Part shown: one piece after another, positions 1 through 8,402 of the stretch | Numbering within the stretch: the stretch's first letter is position 1 | Layout: every line of letters begins with the position of its first letter | Source: Deinococcus yavapaiensis KR-236 | GTDB lineage: Bacteria; Deinococcota; Deinococci; Deinococcales; Deinococcaceae | Direction of reading: 5' to 3' | DNA length: 21,144 bases | Assembly: GCF_003217515.1 (NCBI RefSeq) | Contig: NZ_QJSX01000002.1 | Location: 1-21,144 of the forward strand | Program-made: the position numbers and the translations under genes | The notes under the pieces: model-generated | The model's input: the letters and a program-made list of their open reading frames with translations, nothing else | What the model was told of the DNA's origin: nothing | The model's database searches: none

Positions 1-100
1 CGCGGGTCGACTCACGGGACATCACCTCGACCTCTATCGTCGACCAACCTCATGAAACGGGAAAATCTCGTCCTGCACGCTTTTCAGACGCACTTTAGAC

Positions 101-703
101 GTGTACGAGAAGCGCTACGACCCGCTGTTTCCGGTGGTGTGCTTCGACGAGCGACCCTGCCACCTCATCGCGGACGTCAAGGAACGCGTTCCAGCTGCTC
201 CTGGTCGTCTGGCTCGCTACGATTACTTGTACACGCGGCTCGCGACGCTCAACCTGTTTGGATTCCTTGAGCCGAAGACGGGACGCGTGGCGTTCGAGGT
301 GACCGAGCGGCACACGAAGCGCGACTTCGCGCTCGCGATGAAGCGCTTGGTGGACGAGTTGTACCCGAAGGCCGTGATGATTCGCGTGGTGTTGGACAAC
401 TTGGCGATGCACAGCAAGGGCGCGTTGTACGAAGTGTTCGAGCCGAAGGAAGCGCGGCACATCGCACGGCGGTTGGAATTCCACTTCACACCGAAGCACG
501 GTTCGTGGCTCAACGCGATCGAGTTGGAGTTCGCGGCGCTCACCAAGCAGGCGCTTGATCACCGCATTCCAAGCCGGGAGGAGTTGGAGCGAGTGGTGGG
601 GATGTACGAGCGGGTACGCAACGAGCACGCGCGGAAGGTGCAGTGGGAGTTCAACACGGAAGCGGCCCGCTTGAAGCTGAGCCGCCTCTATCCGCTCACC
701 TGA
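101..703 (+). CDS. IS630-family transposase, catalytic C-terminal part
   Basis: About 200 residues matching the DDE catalytic half of IS630/Tc1-like transposases, which cut and join transposon ends. The three acidic positions are visible in the right order: CFDERP near the start, VVLDNLAMHS in the middle and NAIELEF after HFTPKHGSWLN, a signature stretch of this family. Family members are usually about 340 residues, so the N-terminal helix-turn-helix half is missing. In this frame there is a stop at 53-55, and the GTG at 101 is only the first possible start and has no clear ribosome site. The bases before it do not give a recognisable N-terminal half in any frame. The copy may therefore be a broken remnant, or a two-frame element whose first part lies outside the window. 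Terminal repeats were not identified. Confidence 0.8.
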   Translation: MYEKRYDPLFPVVCFDERPCHLIADVKERVPAAPGRLARYDYLYTRLATLNLFGFLEPKTGRVAFEVTERHTKRDFALAMKRLVDELYPKAVMIRVVLDNLAMHSKGALYEVFEPKEARHIARRLEFHFTPKHGSWLNAIELEFAALTKQALDHRIPSREELERVVGMYERVRNEHARKVQWEFNTEAARLKLSRLYPLT

Positions 704-762
704 CAAACCCTTCCTGACAAGCCAATTAGTGAACGCTTTGCGACCTTATGTGCGTTGTGAAG

Positions 763-784
763 AGGAGTCAGTTCAGAGACTCCT
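763..784. repeat. short inverted repeat between transposase and operon end
   Basis: AGGAGTC at 763-769 is mirrored by GACTCCT at 778-784 with an 8-base loop. It lies just beyond the stop of the last operon gene (827) and could act as a weak transcription end or RNA-stabilising hairpin, but no T-run follows it on either strand. The rest of 704-826 shows nothing recognisable. Confidence 0.3.
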
Positions 785-826
785 TAACATCTCCAAATTT
801 GCCAACCCTTTACTTTTTATCAGGGG

Positions 827-2398
827 TCAATCAAATGGACTAAAAATGGATTTAATGAGAATAGCTGCGTCGCCGTTGTCGTAAAGGGTGTTCATAGAAG
901 AAGAAAACGGCATGCCGACACCCCAAGCAAGGTTATTGTTATTCAGTTGGCGACTGACCAGCGCCAGGGGAGCATCACCCATTCGTGCGCCTTGCTTGAA
1001 GTTGTATATCTTGCCAGGATTGGGCATTTCAAGTGCTGCTGCATACCTTAGCCTTGCATCAAGTCCGATCCAGATGTCGGTTCCCGCTGAATAGGATTTC
1101 CAGAAGCGCAGAGCTATAATTTCTTCTGGTGCATAAGAAAGCCAACGATTGCTGACGTATGGCTCGAGGGTCGCTTTCAGTAGACTGGGTACGATGAAGA
1201 AGAGTACTGCAATAAATGTAAGATAGTAACGTCTTGCTGCTAACGAAGGGCGTAGGATCTTGATCTTCTCGCCGACTCTGCTCAGTGCAAAGACAAACAT
1301 TGGAGCCGCAAAAATAGTGAAATAAGTATATAGCCTAACTTGCAGATTTGTTCCTGCTGCCAATCCTACCAAGTCAATGATAACGGCAAATGCAAGCTGG
1401 ATGGTTGTAGCAGCATAGAAAGCAGTCATCAGCATGAGGCGTTGCGAGTAGCCCTCGCCACCTCGCCACAGAGTGCGAACAGCCAAAATCCAACCAACGA
1501 AGGAACCTAGAAACAAAAGCCAACGGAACGAAGAAAGCCACAAGTAGATTCGAGAGCTCGCCCAATCAGAGGTGATAGTTGTATATGGATTGGATTCTGG
1601 AGTGAAAGAGAGGAATAGGGTCCCCACTTTCTCTATCGCCGTCTTTAACAGCGACAGATTCGATCCCGCCGCCGGATAAGCGTACCAAGCGATCAGGGCC
1701 ACGATGATCCAGGAGGCAGCGACACTCAGGGTGAGTCTTTGTTGAAAGCGTGGCTGAATTTTTAATCGGCGAGGAAAGATTCGGGAGGCCAGAGAAAGTA
1801 GGAGGAGGGCTAAAGTAGAGGACACGATGAATGTAGAACCGAAGAACACATTGAGGGAAACAAGGCAGAAAGAGGTTGCATAGTACGTGATGACCCAGCC
1901 CAGAAATACTCCCCTTCGACTCATATCATGCATCGCACGAAAACTTGATATAACGGCTGCGACGCTCAGAAGAGTAAGGGAAATGGTAAGTTTTTCATGA
2001 TTGCCCCTTAAAACAGTAAATAGAAGTTCTGGTACCAGAAACAGAGAGATGACTGCGGCTGTTGCGAGAGAATTCTTTTGAAAGAAGATTCTATAGAGGG
2101 CAAAGCCAAACAGTGACATGAATATCGTGCCAATCATGGGGCCGTAAATTTGTAGAAGTGTCTGAGGATCTATTCCTGTGAATCCATATAGTGTTGTGGC
2201 CCAAACTTGATAACCATAGCCGTGAGTATAGGCTCCTCTATAAACCAGCTTATGGAAGGTGATAACTTCGTTTATCGAGGTTGCGAAGGAGGCCGTGTCG
2301 TTTTCTGCCCATAATCCAAGATAACGTAGGCAGTAGTAAGCTCCAATAGACAGGGCAAGAAATATTATAATATAAGCATGTTGACTTTTATAACCCAT
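827..2398 (-). CDS. polytopic membrane protein, GT-C glycosyltransferase or polymerase-like
   Basis: A 523-residue protein with about ten or more hydrophobic segments from residue 8 onward and a hydrophilic C-terminal stretch of roughly 100 residues. After the first membrane segment comes the acidic WAENDT stretch, the place where GT-C glycosyltransferases carry their catalytic acidic residue in the first outer loop. GT-C enzymes use polyprenyl-phosphate sugars outside the membrane; Wzy-type O-unit polymerases have a similar look, so either role is possible. I chose the ATG at 2398 because TTTGGAGAAG lies just upstream at good spacing; a TTG at 2428 would add ten residues. The start overlaps the preceding gene by 11 bp, so it is the last gene of the operon. 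Base composition is clearly more AT-rich than in the glycosyltransferase genes upstream, a common trait of polymerase and flippase genes in variable polysaccharide loci. Confidence 0.6.
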   Translation of the reverse strand: MGYKSQHAYIIIFLALSIGAYYCLRYLGLWAENDTASFATSINEVITFHKLVYRGAYTHGYGYQVWATTLYGFTGIDPQTLLQIYGPMIGTIFMSLFGFALYRIFFQKNSLATAAVISLFLVPELLFTVLRGNHEKLTISLTLLSVAAVISSFRAMHDMSRRGVFLGWVITYYATSFCLVSLNVFFGSTFIVSSTLALLLLSLASRIFPRRLKIQPRFQQRLTLSVAASWIIVALIAWYAYPAAGSNLSLLKTAIEKVGTLFLSFTPESNPYTTITSDWASSRIYLWLSSFRWLLFLGSFVGWILAVRTLWRGGEGYSQRLMLMTAFYAATTIQLAFAVIIDLVGLAAGTNLQVRLYTYFTIFAAPMFVFALSRVGEKIKILRPSLAARRYYLTFIAVLFFIVPSLLKATLEPYVSNRWLSYAPEEIIALRFWKSYSAGTDIWIGLDARLRYAAALEMPNPGKIYNFKQGARMGDAPLALVSRQLNNNNLAWGVGMPFSSSMNTLYDNGDAAILIKSIFSPFD

Positions 2399-4655
2399 AT
2401 CTTCTCCAAATAATTGAAATTGCGACAATAATCGATGTCACTATAGAAAAAATGGTGCCTAGCCATACATAGTAAAGCGACCGATCTGGCATGTTGATAC
2501 TTGCGGTCCTCTGGGGACCTACTTTTGGTAAGATAAAAGATGAAATTAAATCATCGTTCCAAAAGATGCGAACGGTTTGACTTTTGCGAGATTGACTGGG
2601 AACGAGTAGCTGAAAACTAGAATTTTTCGATGACGAAGTTTTTATTTCGGTATTGAAGATAAGGCGTTCGTCTGCCTCAATATGCATTGTTCCTGGCTCA
2701 TGCAATGCGTTAGTTGCCTCGACAGATATGACTATGACGTAGCTGCCGAGCTTTTCCGAATAGGAGCGATCGTAGGAGATGGTGGGCGGATTTCGTTTTA
2801 TATTAGAGAAGGTGACGTCTCCGTGCTTGTTGACGATTGCTACTCGACTATCTCCTGTGCGAGAGCGGTACAAGACGTACAAATTATCGTTACTAGTATA
2901 CAAGTTATCGATCCCAGAGATACCAACCGACTTTGTCGTTCCGTTGAATCTACCCCACAACTCACTTAGATTGAACGTTGTCCTCGATTGATCGCCCACC
3001 GATAAAAAGGCATTCCAACTGCTGCGATCCTTGGGGATAGCAATGGTTGTGGAAGCTCTCATGGGAGGAGTAGTTTTGAAGATAATTCGATTGTTGCTAA
3101 TAAGAAAGACTTTGTTTCTATAATGCAAAAGCTGCTCTTTACAATCGAATTTATCAACCTCTAATTGAACTTCGGAGAATAACGGAGCTCGACAGCGCTG
3201 AATGCTGTCAAACTGCCCGTCTTTATCGAGATCTTCGAATAAAAAGTATTCTCCTTGCTTGTCGTACCAATATCCTCGTTGCGCGTTTTTCAAGTGAATG
3301 AGGCCCGTGAAGCTACTTTTGTAGAGTTCGGGGAGTTTCGGCAAGCCGAAGTAGTACTCTCCTCGCGACCCTAGGGGGAGTGTCTTTGCTGTGTTTCCTC
3401 GCAAGATTAGATCGTTGGTTAGAATCAGCTTGGATAAGAAGAACGGTTCGGTCGAGCCGGATTTTGCCATTTCCCAAACAGCGTCGTCTTGTGCGCTGAA
3501 GTGATAGATGCCTTCGCTTCCAGCTATTCCGTCAAGGGAATGCACGAACGAGATCGCCTGCCACTTCGCTCTCACTATCCGAGATGGCAAGCTCTTGTAA
3601 TTCTTCGCGATCGTGTCCTGGTCTGTACCGGGCTCGAATGGCCGTTCCAGCGAGGAGCTGAGACCGAGGCTATAACTCCACTTTCCCTCGTCCGCCGTTT
3701 TCCAGCTGTATCGAAAAGTCGTGCGGTTGAGATAATAAGGCGCCACTCCAAAGCGATCGCCAGCTTTGAAATTGCTTCCTCGAATGACGAGATCGGCGCT
3801 CCGCGAGGCTCCTGGCCTGAACCTGTAGAGCACGAAGGGATTTTCGAAGTTCTTCGTCTTGCTGGAAACAGAGTTGATTTGATACATGCCTGCCGTGTGA
3901 AAGCCGACGTATGGTCGAAACTCAAGGGTGTTGCTCAAGAGGCTGAAATAAATGGGGTTGGGATTCGCCTGGTACCAGTCTGGGCTTCGGCTACCTATGC
4001 CGAGATAGGGGAACGTCGGCATGAACGGAGCCGAGAGTTCGAGCGGTTTAGGAGTTTCGACTCTTTGGGCAAGCAGGTATCGGGGGAAGCCACGATTCGG
4101 GTACATGTCCTGCACCACGAAACCTTCTTCACGAAATGGAAGCCCGTCTACGTCCGCTGTTACTGTCCTGACGGTGTCGACTTGGCCATCGGCGTAGATA
4201 CGGCCTCTGTCCGGGTCCTTGACTCCATCCGTGTAGATTTTCAGGTTGTAGTTCGGCCTTCCATCAACAATCCAGCCTTTCGTGACTTCCATCAGATACC
4301 GAGGAAACAACGCACTGTTCAAAAGCGCAACGCCACTCTTCTTGACGACGACTCCTAACGCCGGTTGTTCTGGACGGGTGTAGACGATGGTCGCGCGCTG
4401 CTTGCCGTCCAATTGCTCGAAGGAAAGCGCGAATCGAACGTTTCGAAGGTCGTTTAGTGCGAAAATGTACCAGCTATCGGAAGTATTACCCCAAGTCCAT
4501 GGCATTTGGCCCTTCGGATCGGGAGATGGTGTCACGACCGTCGTGAAGACCTTGTGGCCGGCAATGCTTTCCTGCCAGGTCCTGGACTCGTAAGTCGCTG
4601 CGGCCGACGTGCTGGCGATGGCAAGGAATAGCAGAGAGAAAAGAGTACGTTTCAT
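2388..4655 (-). CDS. large exported protein with C-terminal membrane anchor, function unknown
   Basis: A 755-residue protein that I do not recognise. It starts with a clear signal peptide (MKRTLFSLLFLAIASTSAAA), continues as a long beta-rich hydrophilic region, and ends with one hydrophobic segment at about residues 729-750 followed by WRRYGL. It should therefore be held on the outer face of the inner membrane with a short positive cytoplasmic tail. DLDKDG at residues 475-480 matches the DxDxDG calcium-loop pattern. The ATG at 4655 is chosen because it gives an intact signal peptide, forms an ATGA overlap with the upstream glycosyltransferase stop, and has an AAGG site. The 3' part of the gene is noticeably richer in AT than the 5' part. 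Its place between glycosyltransferases and the GT-C-like membrane protein suggests a role in polymer assembly, modification or export; this is inference from context. Confidence 0.75.
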   Translation of the reverse strand: MKRTLFSLLFLAIASTSAAATYESRTWQESIAGHKVFTTVVTPSPDPKGQMPWTWGNTSDSWYIFALNDLRNVRFALSFEQLDGKQRATIVYTRPEQPALGVVVKKSGVALLNSALFPRYLMEVTKGWIVDGRPNYNLKIYTDGVKDPDRGRIYADGQVDTVRTVTADVDGLPFREEGFVVQDMYPNRGFPRYLLAQRVETPKPLELSAPFMPTFPYLGIGSRSPDWYQANPNPIYFSLLSNTLEFRPYVGFHTAGMYQINSVSSKTKNFENPFVLYRFRPGASRSADLVIRGSNFKAGDRFGVAPYYLNRTTFRYSWKTADEGKWSYSLGLSSSLERPFEPGTDQDTIAKNYKSLPSRIVRAKWQAISFVHSLDGIAGSEGIYHFSAQDDAVWEMAKSGSTEPFFLSKLILTNDLILRGNTAKTLPLGSRGEYYFGLPKLPELYKSSFTGLIHLKNAQRGYWYDKQGEYFLFEDLDKDGQFDSIQRCRAPLFSEVQLEVDKFDCKEQLLHYRNKVFLISNNRIIFKTTPPMRASTTIAIPKDRSSWNAFLSVGDQSRTTFNLSELWGRFNGTTKSVGISGIDNLYTSNDNLYVLYRSRTGDSRVAIVNKHGDVTFSNIKRNPPTISYDRSYSEKLGSYVIVISVEATNALHEPGTMHIEADERLIFNTEIKTSSSKNSSFQLLVPSQSRKSQTVRIFWNDDLISSFILPKVGPQRTASINMPDRSLYYVWLGTIFSIVTSIIVAISIIWRRYGL

Positions 4656-5833
4656 TGACCAACCTTGGAGGCGTAAAGCCGAAGAAGTTGTTGAGCAGTC
4701 CTGTCCCATGTGTAATTCGTTGCCTGTGACCGAGCACCGGCCGCCAGGCTTCCCCTCAAAGAAGCGTCGCCGAGCAGCGTTCGCAGCGCCTCCAGAAGCG
4801 CATGCTCATCGGCGGGCGGTACCAAAAGTCCCCCTCGGTCCGACACGACCTCGGAGAGGCCGCCGACCCGGGAGGCGATGACCGGAAGTCCCATCGACAT
4901 ACCTTCGGCGGCAACCAACCCGAATCCTTCCTGGCAGACGGAAGGAACTACGAGGACGTCGGCAGCGGCATAGACGGACGGCAAGTCTTTCGGCGCGACG
5001 AGTCCAAGCTCACGCACTTGATGGGAGAACGGCCGCAGATGCTGCTCGACCATGTCTTGATATTGGTCGTCACTTTCCCTGGGTCTCTCTCCTTGGCCCC
5101 AAAGCTTAGCGCCACCCGCTAAGGCCAAGATGACCCTGTCGCTTTCGAGGGCGAGTTGTTCGAAGGCATTCACGAGGTGAAGGACGCCTTTGTTCGCCGA
5201 GAACCCGCCTACGTAGAGAATGACGAAGTTTTCGTCCGTCACTTTCAGCGACCTTCGCGCGTCGTCCCGGTTTCCTCGCGCCTTCTCGACGATGTCCCTG
5301 CTATAGCTTCCTCCGTTGTGCACCGTCTTCACGGACTCGGAGGAGGCGTGCCTGCCGATGCTGCCTTTGAGATAATGGCTGACAGTCACGATAAGGTCGG
5401 CGTCTTGCTCGATGCGTTGCACATCGGCGATGCGGCCCTCCAACTGCGCGGCCGGGGCGTCGAGCAAATCGTTGTGGATGTGGGCGACTCGCAGGGGAGT
5501 ACGAATGAAGCGCAGGTAGGGCTGGAGGTGTGTGTGAACGACGTCGAAGTGCTTTCGTCGGGTGTATAGGACGAGCGGAAGGTGTCGCGAGAAGTCGAGC
5601 GAGCGCCCGAGCAAGCGAATGTGAGCCCAAGGCGCGTGTCGTAGGCGAATCAGTTTGACTCCTTGCCATACCGCTTGCCACGACGTCTGGCCCACGCTAA
5701 GAAGCTCGACTTCGTGACCTTCTGCGGCTTGGGCCCTAGCTATTTCCAGCGCCGCTCGCGCCACCCCGCTCGTGGGCTCACGGTCTGGATCACGGGGAAG
5801 CCCTGCCACGCCGAGAACATGCAGGATTCGCAT
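4652..5833 (-). CDS. GT4-family glycosyltransferase
   Basis: A 393-residue retaining glycosyltransferase of the GT-B fold that should transfer a sugar from a nucleotide donor to a lipid-linked glycan at the cytoplasmic face. The N-terminal Rossmann half begins MRILHVLG and carries a glycine-rich SGVARAALE stretch; HTHLQPYLRF and HIHNDLLDAP lie at the acceptor side. The C-terminal half has FVILYVGGFSANKG and the EX7E donor motif QEGFGLVAAE with glutamates at about 302 and 310. I chose the ATG at 5833, one base after the preceding stop, rather than the longer frame starting at 5887, because the shorter version begins exactly where GT4 proteins begin. The ribosome site is weak, consistent with coupling to the gene before it. 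Sugar specificity cannot be read from sequence. Confidence 0.9.
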   Translation of the reverse strand: MRILHVLGVAGLPRDPDREPTSGVARAALEIARAQAAEGHEVELLSVGQTSWQAVWQGVKLIRLRHAPWAHIRLLGRSLDFSRHLPLVLYTRRKHFDVVHTHLQPYLRFIRTPLRVAHIHNDLLDAPAAQLEGRIADVQRIEQDADLIVTVSHYLKGSIGRHASSESVKTVHNGGSYSRDIVEKARGNRDDARRSLKVTDENFVILYVGGFSANKGVLHLVNAFEQLALESDRVILALAGGAKLWGQGERPRESDDQYQDMVEQHLRPFSHQVRELGLVAPKDLPSVYAAADVLVVPSVCQEGFGLVAAEGMSMGLPVIASRVGGLSEVVSDRGGLLVPPADEHALLEALRTLLGDASLRGSLAAGARSQATNYTWDRTAQQLLRLYASKVGQ

Positions 5834-5834
5834 T

Positions 5835-6824
5835 TCACACGACTTCTTTTCGTGCAGTGGGTCCATGTAGAACACGGCGGAGGGCACGAACCAACGCGAC
5901 CGACGTCAAGCGGAAGAGCTGCCTTCCTGCTTGCATGCGAGCCAAGTCCAGGAACGTCGCCCAAACCTCTCCGTATTCCCTTTGACTCAAGTTATAGATG
6001 GCGTGGCGGTAAAGGGAGTCGGAAATGAAGTTGCGTCTGTTCGCTGACATGACCATCGCGTCGTTTTCCGTCCCGACGAATTCTTTGGAAAAGCGCAATG
6101 CTCCCAAAGCCATTTCCTTGGCGCGCTTCCAAGTTGTCTGGCCAGCTTGCAAGCGCCAAGTTCCGAGCTCCTGCTCGATGAAATGAGCCTTCGGCTGATG
6201 TGCAAGGACATATACCCAGGTCGGGTAATCCGTGGTTGGCAAGTAGGAGGGTTGTTTGAATCCTTGCACGTTCTCCAAGGAGGAGCGAGTTACCATGCAC
6301 GTAACGGCAGAAATTGGAAAGGAGCCTCGAAGATACTCTTGGCCTAAGCGATTGCTTCGCTCGAACTCGGCGATCGCTTTCCTATCGCTCGCATTGGGAA
6401 TCATGCCGAGATCGGACTCGCCATTTCCGCTCACGGTTTTGCACACTCCGAATGTAAATTCATATTTTTCTTCCAAGTGATAGCGCGTTTGAACGGCGAG
6501 TTTGTCTTCTCGCCACAAGTCATCGCCATCGAGAATGGCGATGATGGCGCCATCACTATGGTCCATCATCCAGTTGTACGCGTCGGCAAGGGCGAAAATG
6601 CCCTTGTTTTCCCGTCGGTGGGGTTTGATGCGAGTATCGGCGCGCGCGTACTGCTGAACGACGTCCCACGTGCGATCCGTCGAGCCATCGTCGACGATGA
6701 TCATCTCCCAGTTGCTATAAGTTTGGCGCAGCACGCTTTCGATGCATGGGCCGATGTAGGCTTCTTGATTGTATGTAACCGTGAAGATGCTGACACGCTC
6801 GTGTCGAGGCAGGGATTCAAGCAC
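5835..6824 (-). CDS. GT2-family glycosyltransferase
   Basis: A 329-residue inverting glycosyltransferase of the GT-A fold, cytoplasmic and probably adding one sugar to the growing repeat unit. VSIFTVTYNQEAYI opens the domain, IIVDDGSTD lies at about 42-50 and the metal/nucleotide-binding LDGDDLW at about 98-104. No membrane segment is evident. The start is a GTG at 6824, supported by a strong AAAGGAG nine bases upstream; it overlaps the end of the flippase gene by 8 bp. The C-terminal third is less conserved and probably determines the acceptor, which is unknown. Confidence 0.9.
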   Translation of the reverse strand: MLESLPRHERVSIFTVTYNQEAYIGPCIESVLRQTYSNWEMIIVDDGSTDRTWDVVQQYARADTRIKPHRRENKGIFALADAYNWMMDHSDGAIIAILDGDDLWREDKLAVQTRYHLEEKYEFTFGVCKTVSGNGESDLGMIPNASDRKAIAEFERSNRLGQEYLRGSFPISAVTCMVTRSSLENVQGFKQPSYLPTTDYPTWVYVLAHQPKAHFIEQELGTWRLQAGQTTWKRAKEMALGALRFSKEFVGTENDAMVMSANRRNFISDSLYRHAIYNLSQREYGEVWATFLDLARMQAGRQLFRLTSVALVRALRRVLHGPTARKEVV

Positions 6825-8343
6825 GGGGATGTGCTCCTTTCCTACCTATCTTGTCCGCGGCCACAAGCAGGGCGCGGTTCAAGACGAGGTAGATCGTGGA
6901 GAAGGCGGCGACGTAAAGGCAAAGTGCTAGAACCGCGTCGAGGATAGTATGGGCCTGGGCCAAACTGCTCGGGACGAGTTTGAAGAGTGCGATAGATCCA
7001 AGAACTGAAGCGACGCAAATGAAGAGGTGTTTCCCGTCGAAGCGCCAGGGTACGTCTTTCCTCGTTGAAAAGAACGTGAGCGCCGAGTACACCGAAAAGG
7101 CAACGGACGTTGTCGCGGCAGCGGCGAGCATTCCATAGCGAGGTATGAAAACCATGTTGAGGGCTATGTTGATCAATGCTGCGATTGCTACGAAAGCAAG
7201 CATTCTCTTGGTGTCCCTCTTCATCTCAAGGGGTTTGTGCCAGAACATTGAAGCATTCCAGATACAAAAGCCCAGTAGAATTATTATGTAAAATTCTACA
7301 TTAACGTGATACTTGCGGTCGATAATAATGTAAGGCATGCTATTTCCAAATAGGATAGCCATTCCTATTGTAAAACATCCGATGACTGCGTAAATCGAAG
7401 TGGTTTTGCTTATAAGCACCTTTACTCTATCCATATCTAATTTTGCTGCCGCCTCCATGATTTGCGGAGCAAAGATATTGACTATTGGCGAGTTTATGGC
7501 GAGAAGTGGCAGGGACACAAGGCTGTAGTGTATGGAGTACAAGCCTACCTCGCCGGATCCCGAGTAATATTGTAGAATATAGCGATCGCTTATGTTGATC
7601 ACCGTGTACATCAGCATCCAAAGTGATAGCGGAAAGCCGTAGTCGAGAAATTGTTTCAGCAACGCTCGAGAGTGGAGATTTACACGCGGTGCCAACAGCG
7701 GAACGCCTGCTTTCGCATAAAAAAGGGCGACGGTGCAAATGCTGGCAAGCGCGGTACCCAGCAGAATCGAGGCGACCCCAAAGTTCGTGAACCTAAGAAA
7801 TAAGAGAGTGAAAACGAAAGAGGCAAACGACCCGGCTGTCATCGTCGCGTTATATAGATGATGACGTTTGCTGTAAATCATGAAAGACGCTATGTTCGTA
7901 TTCAGTACGGCGGTTATCAGATATGCGATTCCCGAGAGATAATAGACTGCATCACTCGGCTTGAAGAGGCCAAATTGAAAGAGGAGGAGGGACGCGATTC
8001 CAATGACAAGAATGACTGCAAAGTTCGAAGCGGCAATGACCTCACCGATTCGGCCTTCTTCCGATCGGTTCAAGGCCTCGTGATAGAAACGATTCGTAGA
8101 TTGTGACAACCATTGAGAAGTCAATACCAGAATTGGAGCGGCCACAGCCAAGGCAAGGCTGTAGCGGCCGTACTCGGCGGGCAAGAAAATGCGTGAATAG
8201 AGCGAAGTCGCGTAAATTGCCAGCAGACCGGGTAATATCGAGGACGCTAGGAAAGAGAGAATATTCGGTAGGCTTCCGCCCCTCACGCGTGAAAAGGCCG
8301 TCCTCAAGCTATGCAACTTCATTCCTTCAAGTTTCGTAGTCAC
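6817..8343 (-). CDS. polysaccharide flippase, Wzx/MATE-like (MOP superfamily)
   Basis: A 508-residue protein with about 12-14 hydrophobic segments, typical in length and pattern for Wzx-type transporters that flip undecaprenyl-diphosphate-linked repeat units from the cytoplasmic to the outer face of the inner membrane. The N-terminus shows the family-like stretch LYSRIFLPAEYGRYSLALAV, and MEAAAKLDMDRVK precedes the second half. The start is taken as the GTG at 8343 because GAGGG lies seven bases before it; an ATG at 8322 has its AAGGA directly abutting the codon and is less likely. The gene is more AT-rich than its glycosyltransferase neighbours, as flippase genes in variable loci often are. 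It is separated from the upstream gene by only 59 bp, so it is probably in the same transcript. Confidence 0.88.
   Translation of the reverse strand: MTTKLEGMKLHSLRTAFSRVRGGSLPNILSFLASSILPGLLAIYATSLYSRIFLPAEYGRYSLALAVAAPILVLTSQWLSQSTNRFYHEALNRSEEGRIGEVIAASNFAVILVIGIASLLLFQFGLFKPSDAVYYLSGIAYLITAVLNTNIASFMIYSKRHHLYNATMTAGSFASFVFTLLFLRFTNFGVASILLGTALASICTVALFYAKAGVPLLAPRVNLHSRALLKQFLDYGFPLSLWMLMYTVINISDRYILQYYSGSGEVGLYSIHYSLVSLPLLAINSPIVNIFAPQIMEAAAKLDMDRVKVLISKTTSIYAVIGCFTIGMAILFGNSMPYIIIDRKYHVNVEFYIIILLGFCIWNASMFWHKPLEMKRDTKRMLAFVAIAALINIALNMVFIPRYGMLAAAATTSVAFSVYSALTFFSTRKDVPWRFDGKHLFICVASVLGSIALFKLVPSSLAQAHTILDAVLALCLYVAAFSTIYLVLNRALLVAADKIGRKGAHPRA
6834..6840 (-). promoter_or_regulatory. 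ribosome binding site deciding a GTG start
   Basis: AAAGGAG on the minus strand, nine bases before the GTG at 6824. It lies inside the 3' end of the flippase gene and fixes the start of the GT2 gene despite the non-ATG codon. Confidence 0.7.
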
Positions 8344-8402
8344 TTAATTACCCTCGCGTTTCGTTGCTCGAACCCGATACTCGTTTCGACACGTCGCATA
8401 CC

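Noticed and set aside
2990..3030. The peptide RSSWNAFL in the exported protein also appears in the antisense translation of the transposase
   Set aside because: The underlying DNA differs and one copy is a non-coding strand, so it is coincidence.
3489..4358. 289-residue open frame on the plus strand
   Set aside because: It is antisense to the exported-protein gene, with no ribosome site and no recognisable domain, while the minus-strand gene has a signal peptide and coupled start.
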